Source: Myxococcota bacterium
GTDB lineage: Bacteria > Myxococcota_A > UBA9042 > DTJE01
NCBI GenBank assembly: GCA_017994695.1
Contig: JAGOKF010000020.1
Location: forward strand, 1 to 51,759
Direction of reading: 5' to 3'
DNA length: 51,759 bases
This document shows positions 46,963-51,759 of this stretch, piece by piece (within the stretch, counting starts at the first letter, position 1; the number at the start of each line of letters is the position of its first letter). Below the pieces are notes generated by a model that was given only the letters and a program-made list of their open reading frames with translations, was not told the origin of the DNA and did not search any database. Both the position numbers and the translations under genes were made by a program.

Positions 46963-47715
46963 CTACCGGCCGTCCGATTGGCCGGTCATCGGGACGAAGC
47001 GGACCCCCATCAGGACCTCCCGGTCGTACCCGGTCCTGGTGCGACGGATGCGGACCAGGTCCTGGACGCCCTCGCCGATGGGGGCCACCAGCACCCCGTC
47101 CACGGCCAGTTGCTGCAGCAGGGCCGGGGGCACCTCCCGGGGCGCCGCGGTGACCAGGATCCCCTGGAAGGGGGCCTCCTCGGGCCAACCGAACCATCCG
47201 TCACCCACCCGGAGCCGGACGTCCCGGTATCCCAGGTCCTCCAGGGTCCGGGCCGCCTGCCGGGCCAGGGGTTCCAGGATCTCGATCGAGTGGACCCGGC
47301 CCTCGGGCCCGACCACCTCGGCCAGCACGGCGGCCTGGTAGCCCGACCCGGTCCCGATCTCCAGCACCCGGGCCCCGGGTCCCACGCCCAGGGCCTCGGT
47401 CATCGCCGCGACGATGTAGGGCTGGCTGATGGTCTGCCCCTGGCCGATGGGCACCGGGTGGTCGTCGTAGGCCTCGTGCTGGAGGCCCGGGGGGATGAAG
47501 CGGTGCCTGGGGACCCGTTCCATCGCCGCGATCACCCGGGGATCCCGGACTCCCCGGGCCGCGATCTGGGACTCGACCATCCGGCGGCGTTCTTCCATGC
47601 GCTCCTCCCGGGCAGCGGCCCCGGCGGTCTCCGGTCCCCCGGGAGGCCGGTCCCGGAGATGGCACCGGGGGAGGCCCAGCAGCCCGATCCCCAGGGCCAG
47701 GATCACCCGTCTCAT
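46963..47715 (-). CDS. pcm: Protein-L-isoaspartate O-methyltransferase with N-terminal hydrophobic segment
   Basis: A 250-residue repair methyltransferase that methylates L-isoaspartyl residues in aged proteins. The catalytic part begins MVESQIAARGVRDPRVIAAM and has RFIPPGLQHEAYDDHPVPIGQGQTIS and SAM motif I VLEIGTGSGYQAAVLAE. Ahead of it are about 45 extra residues with a short hydrophobic start (MRRVILALGIGLLGLP), a possible signal peptide or membrane anchor. SAM is not expected in the periplasm, so an inner-face anchor is an alternative. Its ATG overlaps the stop of the PFK gene (ATGA). Confidence 0.85.
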   Translation of the reverse strand: MRRVILALGIGLLGLPRCHLRDRPPGGPETAGAAAREERMEERRRMVESQIAARGVRDPRVIAAMERVPRHRFIPPGLQHEAYDDHPVPIGQGQTISQPYIVAAMTEALGVGPGARVLEIGTGSGYQAAVLAEVVGPEGRVHSIEILEPLARQAARTLEDLGYRDVRLRVGDGWFGWPEEAPFQGILVTAAPREVPPALLQQLAVDGVLVAPIGEGVQDLVRIRRTRTGYDREVLMGVRFVPMTGQSDGR

Positions 47716-48938
47716 GACGCTCCCGCCTGCGGGTCCGGAGTCGCCCGGACACCCCGCAACCGGGCCATCGGGGGCAGGGGCCCGCCCACCAGGGGCCGGA
47801 GGTACCGGAGGAACTCCTCGGTGACGAACGACCGTTCCCGATCCAGGAAGGCCTCGGGCATCCGCTGCTTGCCCTCGTTGACCCGGGTCAGGGGCACGTC
47901 CACGTACCGGATCCGGTAGGTCGGGCCCGGATCCCGTTCCATCGCCACCATGCGCCCGGTCTTCCCGGCCACCGCCAGCCGGACCGCCTCCCGGCCCGCC
48001 TGGAAGGCCTCCTCCCGGTCCACCTCCGACACCCGGTCCTGACCCGCCATCTGGAGCGACTCCACCACCTGGAACTCCCCTCGCAGCCCCAGTTCGTTGC
48101 AGAGGATCGTCTTCAGCACCATCGCGGCGCTGCTCCCCCCGGCGGCCCCGAACTCGGGGTTGCCGAAGCGGTCCCGGACCGTCGTGCCCGATACGGGGTC
48201 GCCGTTCTCCCAGGTCACGCCCTCCCCGACCGAGACGGCCACGAAACCGAACCGGGACAGGCACCGCTCGGCGTCCCGGAGGACCCTCTCCCGCGACAGG
48301 GGCACTTCGGGGACGTAGATCAGGTGGGGCGGGTCGCTTTCCTGCTCCCGGGCCAGGGCCGCCGCCGCGGCGAGCCACCCGGCGTCCCTGCCCACGGCCT
48401 GGTAGACCAGCACCGGGTCCACCTTCTGCATGTCCCGGGCCAGGCGCCCGCCCTGCTGCATCGAGAGGGCGACGTAGCGCGCCGCGGACCCGTAGCCCGG
48501 GGTGTGGTCCGTCCCGAAGAGGTCGTTGTCCACCGTCTTGGGGATCCCGATGCCGAAGACCTCGTGGCCCTGGTCCAGGCAGTACCGGACCACCCGGTGG
48601 GTGGTGTTCTGGGAGTCGTCGCCGCCGATGTAGAAGAAGTAGCGGACGTCGAAGCGCCGGAACACCTCCAGGATGCGCGGCAGGTGATCGTCCTGGACCT
48701 TCAGGCGGCAGGACCCCAGGGCCGAGGAGGGGGTCGTCCGGAGCAGGGCCAGCGTCTCGGGATCCTCGGATCCCAGGTCCACCAGGTCCTCCTCCAGGAG
48801 GCCCTGGATGCCCCAGCGCATGCCCAGCAGCCGCCCGATGCCCGGGTGCCGTTTCGCCTCCTCGATCACCCCCGCCAGGGAGGCGTTGATCACCGCCGTC
48901 GGTCCCCCGGACTGCCCGATCAGCAGGTTTCCGGCCAT
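47712..48938 (-). CDS. pfp: PPi-type 6-phosphofructokinase
   Basis: A 408-residue glycolytic enzyme. The decisive residues point to pyrophosphate as phosphoryl donor: GGDDSQ at 105-110 (the second Asp replaces the Gly of ATP enzymes) and the Lys in GIPKTVDND (K134). It begins GNLLIGQSGGPTAVINAS. The reaction, fructose-6-phosphate to fructose-1,6-bisphosphate, is reversible with PPi, which fits an energy-limited anaerobe. ATG 48938 has GGAGG upstream. An in-frame upstream Met at 48995 would add 19 residues with no resemblance to the family. Confidence 0.92.
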   Translation of the reverse strand: MAGNLLIGQSGGPTAVINASLAGVIEEAKRHPGIGRLLGMRWGIQGLLEEDLVDLGSEDPETLALLRTTPSSALGSCRLKVQDDHLPRILEVFRRFDVRYFFYIGGDDSQNTTHRVVRYCLDQGHEVFGIGIPKTVDNDLFGTDHTPGYGSAARYVALSMQQGGRLARDMQKVDPVLVYQAVGRDAGWLAAAAALAREQESDPPHLIYVPEVPLSRERVLRDAERCLSRFGFVAVSVGEGVTWENGDPVSGTTVRDRFGNPEFGAAGGSSAAMVLKTILCNELGLRGEFQVVESLQMAGQDRVSEVDREEAFQAGREAVRLAVAGKTGRMVAMERDPGPTYRIRYVDVPLTRVNEGKQRMPEAFLDRERSFVTEEFLRYLRPLVGGPLPPMARLRGVRATPDPQAGAS

Positions 48939-49079
48939 CGCGTCCTCCGTGCCGCTCCCTGCCCAACAACTATCGCACCGGGGCTTTTCGGGCAATGGCC
49001 CTTCGGGGGTTCCGGGGCCCGTGAAGAACCGGACCTGCGAGCGCGGCGAGGGGCCCGTCGCGTCCCCGTCGCCCGGGGG

Positions 49080-49955
49080 TCAGTGGTCAAGACAGTCCGA
49101 GTAGGGGGTGGCGCAGGCGCCGGCCAGGGCGGCCCTCTCGCAGGCATCGAGGGGCAGCACGGGGCTGTCCGGAATGCCGGATGGGCATTCCGCCACCAGG
49201 CACTGGCCCAGGGGGTCCAGCCAGATCCTGGCTTCGAGGGAGGCTCTTCCCACGCAGGCGATGCAGGCCTCGAGGTCCTGGCAATCGTCGATGCAGGCCA
49301 CGACCTGGGCGCAGGTCCACTCCCCGAAGTCCCAGCAGCGCAGCGTCTCGGTGCGACAGGCGTCCGCCTGGGCTCCCTGCTCGCACTCGTCGCACTCCCG
49401 GGGTCGCGGCTCCTGCTCGCAGGCGGGGCACTGGTCCCGGATGCATCCGAGGTAGGCGTTCATGTCCGCCTGGGCCTCGGGAGAGGCCTGGTTCCAGCAC
49501 AGGTCCCCGCAGTGGTCCGGACAGGGGCTCTGGTTATCGCAGCACTGCTGGAAGCAGGCCTGCAACTCCTTGCAGTCCCGGATCGCGTAGGAGACGTCCT
49601 CCGGGCCGTCCGCGGCATCGAGATCCGTCGCGAACCCGTCTCCCGGGGCATCGTTCGGCGGAGGCAGGTCCGGGTTGCCCGGGTCGGGTCCCGGTCCCGG
49701 GTCGTCGGGGCGGGCATCGGGGAGGTCCGCCGGTGCGGCCCGGTCCTCCGGGGCATCCGTCGGGGAGGCCGCGTCCCCGGGGCCGTCCGGCACCCCTTCC
49801 GGCAGCCCGTCGGTTCCCGTCGCCGAGTCCTCCACCGTTCCGGGCACGTCGGCATCCGGGTTCCCTCCCGGTCCCGGATCCCTGCCGGCCGTGCCTCCTG
49901 CGCATCCCAGGGCGAGGATCATCCCCGCGAGCCACATCCGCCCGTCCGGTCGCAT
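49080..49955 (-). CDS. Cys-rich lipoprotein, function unknown
   Basis: A 291-residue predicted lipoprotein: MRPDGRMWLAGMILALGC with Cys18. A long Pro/Asp/Gly-rich linker (about 20-120) precedes a helical Cys domain with repeated CxxxC and CC pairs (CKELQACFQQCCDNQSPC, CIRDQCPACEQ, CIDDCQDLEACIACVG). The spacing differs from the beta-type Cys modules of the 668-residue lipoprotein, so this is another family. No function is recognised. The start could be Met7 instead. Confidence 0.72.
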   Translation of the reverse strand: MRPDGRMWLAGMILALGCAGGTAGRDPGPGGNPDADVPGTVEDSATGTDGLPEGVPDGPGDAASPTDAPEDRAAPADLPDARPDDPGPGPDPGNPDLPPPNDAPGDGFATDLDAADGPEDVSYAIRDCKELQACFQQCCDNQSPCPDHCGDLCWNQASPEAQADMNAYLGCIRDQCPACEQEPRPRECDECEQGAQADACRTETLRCWDFGEWTCAQVVACIDDCQDLEACIACVGRASLEARIWLDPLGQCLVAECPSGIPDSPVLPLDACERAALAGACATPYSDCLDH

Positions 49956-50012
49956 CGCTCCCTCCTTCCCAGTTGCCCGGCTGCTGCCTTGGAACTGGCC
50001 GCAACCCGGATA

Positions 50013-50042
50013 TTTATAGCGTTCCCGGCGTTCCGGAGTGAA
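50013..50042 (-). promoter_or_regulatory. Promoter of the Cys-rich lipoprotein gene at 49080-49955
   Basis: On the minus strand TTCACT (50042-50037), an 18-base spacer, then TATAAA (50018-50013), 58 bases before the start codon. Confidence 0.5.
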
Positions 50043-50117
50043 ATGGACGGCCGCATCCCGGGGATCCCTGGATCCCGCAGGAGTGCCATGGAATCCCCGA
50101 ACAGTCGGGAACCAGTC

Positions 50118-51038
50118 CTATCGAAGCCCACGGGAACGGAGGTGCTCGAAGAGTCCCCCGGGGTCGTCGGTGATGATCCCGTCCACGGCCATTTCCAGCA
50201 GCCGGTCCCAGTCCCGGGGGTCGTTGGCGGTCCAGGGGATGACCCGGATCCCGGCCTGATGCAGGACCCGGACGTCCGAGGCCGTGATCCACTGGTGGTG
50301 GGGCGACAGGATCGAAGCCCGGGCATCCCGGGCGACCGCCACCAGGTCCACCGGCCGGTCCTGGTCCAGCAGCGCCGCCAGGGGCACCTCGGGCATCCGG
50401 GCATGGAAGGCCCGGAGCACCCGGTGGTCGAAGCACTGCACCGTGACCTGCCACCGGACCGGCGAGGACCGGATCGCCTCGGCCAGCAGCGCCGCCAGGC
50501 GGTCGGGGTCCGGACCCAGGTCCGGCCGTCCCGGGACGGTCTTCAGTTCCAGGTTCAGCCGGACCGGCACGTCCCGGAAGACCCCGGCGATCCGCGCCAG
50601 GGACAGGACCTCCTCGAGGGTCGGGATCCGCTGTCCCGGCACGGCCTGCTGTCCGGGAAACCGCGGATTGGCCCGGGACCCGCAGTCGAAGGCCCGGACC
50701 TCCCCGAGCGTCAGCGACCGGATCGCCAGGCCTTCCGGGGGCGGCTGGCCGTCGGGTCCCAGGCAGAGGTCCCGGGGCACCCACAGGTCGTGGATCACCA
50801 CCAGCCGGTCGTCCCGGGTCACCGCCAGGTCCATTTCCAGCACGTCGGCGCCGGCCTTCAGAGCGAAGTCGAACCCCGCCAGCGTGTTCTCGGGCCGGAG
50901 GGCCCGGGCCCCCCGGTGTCCGTGTACCTCGACCTTCCGGGGACCCGGCGGCGGCCCAGGGACGTCCCGGGTGACCTGCCTCGGGGCGGCGCACTGCACC
51001 AGGATCCCCGGCAGCAGGAACAAGGGCCATCGCCTCAT
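50118..51038 (-). CDS. Exported glycerophosphodiester phosphodiesterase
   Basis: A 306-residue enzyme that hydrolyses glycerophosphodiesters from phospholipids to glycerol-3-phosphate and an alcohol. GDPD landmarks are VHGHRGARALRPENTLAGF (catalytic His, Glu), GADVLEMDLAVTRDDRLVVIHD, VRLNLELKT, and the C-terminal VIPWTANDPRDWDRLL and GIITDDP. A hydrophobic start (MRRWPLFLLPGILVQC) suggests export; the lipobox is atypical (Gln before Cys16). Its ATG overlaps the stop of the CCA/poly(A) polymerase gene by ATGA. Confidence 0.92.
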   Translation of the reverse strand: MRRWPLFLLPGILVQCAAPRQVTRDVPGPPPGPRKVEVHGHRGARALRPENTLAGFDFALKAGADVLEMDLAVTRDDRLVVIHDLWVPRDLCLGPDGQPPPEGLAIRSLTLGEVRAFDCGSRANPRFPGQQAVPGQRIPTLEEVLSLARIAGVFRDVPVRLNLELKTVPGRPDLGPDPDRLAALLAEAIRSSPVRWQVTVQCFDHRVLRAFHARMPEVPLAALLDQDRPVDLVAVARDARASILSPHHQWITASDVRVLHQAGIRVIPWTANDPRDWDRLLEMAVDGIITDDPGGLFEHLRSRGLR

Positions 51039-51759
51039 GGCGGATTCCTCCCGTTTTTCCCGCCTCCCCGGTCCCGGTCGCCGGCATTTCCCGGGCGATC
51101 CCCGCCTCCGGTCCCAGGCGGATCCGGACGGTCCCGGACCAGGCTCCGGGCCAATGCCAGGGCCTCCTGCCGATCCCGCACCTCGCCCCGGAGCTGGGCA
51201 TCCTCGATGGCCCTGAGGATCGCCGCCACCTCCGGTCCCGGGACCGCGCCGGACCGGATCAGGTCATGGCCGTCGAGGAGACGCTCCGGGAACAGGTCCT
51301 CCGGGCCCCAGAGGGCCAGTCGATCCCGGGCTGCCCGGAGGGGGTCCGGGGACGGCCTCGGGTCGGGATTCCAGGCCTCGGCCACCGACAGGGCCGCCGG
51401 GAACTCCGGCCGCCGGACCAGCCGCTTCTCCCGCGCGACGTCCCCCATCGGCAGGCCCTGGAGGTCCGCCGCCGCCTGGAGGGTGGCGGCCACTTCATCC
51501 CGGAGAGCCGTGCTGCGGCGAAGCCGCCCCAGCATCTCCCGGGCCTTCCCGGGCCCGGACGGGAGCAGCGCCCCGGCCCAGAGCCAGGACAGCGGCCGGC
51601 CCCGGAGGCGCTCCAGGGCCTCGGCGGTGGCATCCACGGGCCCCTCCCACCCCGGCAGCACGACCGGCAGCAGGCCCTACCGGTGGAGCAGGCGCCAGCC
51701 CAGGCCCGGGCGATCCGACTGGAGCAGGCGCCCCAGTTCCTCGGTGATCCGTTCGGGGC
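51035..51759 (-). pseudogene. CCA tRNA nucleotidyltransferase / poly(A) polymerase, C-terminal part with in-frame TAG, cut by window edge
   Basis: This is the C-terminal region of the nucleotidyltransferase-superfamily enzyme that adds CCA to tRNA or poly(A) to RNA. The family motif LLDGHDLIRSGAVPGPEVAAIL with IEDAQLRGEVRDRQEALAL is near the end, followed by a Gly/Arg/Asp-rich tail. Reading inward from the window edge, the same frame gives PERITEELGRLLQSDRPGLGW then RLLHR, a TAG stop (51677-51679), and continues GLLPVVLPGWEG. The similarity is unbroken across the stop, so a nonsense change (one base from Gln CAG) or a sequencing error has split the gene. Restart at GTG 51661 would give a 208-residue fragment without the catalytic head. 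Confidence 0.75.

Noticed and set aside
51677-51679. Amber recoding (for example pyrrolysine) explaining the TAG.
   Set aside because: Other genes here, such as speD and murA, end with TAG, and no recoding machinery is in view.

Overview
The window is a very GC-rich (about 70 percent), gene-dense bacterial chromosome segment. The gene repertoire suggests an uncultured member of the Myxococcota / former Deltaproteobacteria with an at least partly anaerobic life. Evidence: several Cys-rich secreted lipoproteins with Asp-Cys-rich spacing, a secreted beta-propeller with a MYXO-CTERM-like tail (Gly/Cys, one hydrophobic segment, Arg cluster), a TonB-ExbB-ExbD-ExbD-receptor operon, two lysine-fermentation enzymes (kce, kal), a PPi-type phosphofructokinase and ferrous-iron uptake genes (feoA/feoB). 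The taxonomic placement is inference from gene content only.

Layout. 1-3413: decayed, gene-poor end with direct repeats and a broken IS481-type transposase, one small zinc-ribbon protein (1700-2122) and about 1.3 kb without a convincing gene. 3414-5405: KefB-type K+/H+ antiporter with a probably leaderless start. 5418-11484 (minus): a tight operon leuS - degenerate PHP protein - GT2/methyltransferase fusion - kal - kce, with ATGA stop/start overlaps at two junctions. 11627-15652 (plus): secreted beta-propeller, speD with a structured leader, an Arg-His-Arg tRNA cluster, and eno. 15674-17680 (minus): a 668-residue Cys-rich lipoprotein. 17749-27233 (plus): YhhN protein, HMG-CoA synthase, DUF4159 protein, VWA membrane protein, truA, dnaN, recF, murA. 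27425-30703: feoA - outer-membrane protein - feoB. 30770-31459 (minus): orphan OmpR-type regulator, upstream of and divergent from tonB-exbB-exbD-exbD-TonB receptor-beta-helix lipoprotein (31708-38246). 38250-38547: a MITE-like element with 14-bp perfect terminal inverted repeats. 38566-39912: L,D-transpeptidase lipoprotein. 39949-45439 (minus): yqhD, GT39, gcvPB, PpiC-type lipoprotein. 45569-46956 (plus): a 62-residue Cys protein and a lipoprotein HAD phosphatase. 46963-51759 (minus): exported PCMT with PPi-PFK, a Cys-rich lipoprotein, a glycerophosphodiester phosphodiesterase, and the end of a CCA/poly(A) polymerase gene carrying an in-frame TAG.

How parts fit together. dnaN-recF-murA is a replication/repair/cell-wall housekeeping unit. 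The TonB operon looks like one complete energised outer-membrane import unit with its own receptor and surface lipoprotein. kce and kal are two consecutive-function enzymes of the 3,5-diaminohexanoate pathway of lysine fermentation, but the other pathway genes are not in view. The most unusual non-coding signal is the speD leader (13351-13420). It contains a Shine-Dalgarno followed by a bare ATG-TAG, a 10-bp stem, and a loop able to form either an H-type pseudoknot or an alternative 9-bp helix next to the speD ribosome-binding site. It is a candidate regulatory RNA for polyamine synthesis. MurA carries Asp in place of the catalytic Cys, which predicts fosfomycin insensitivity.
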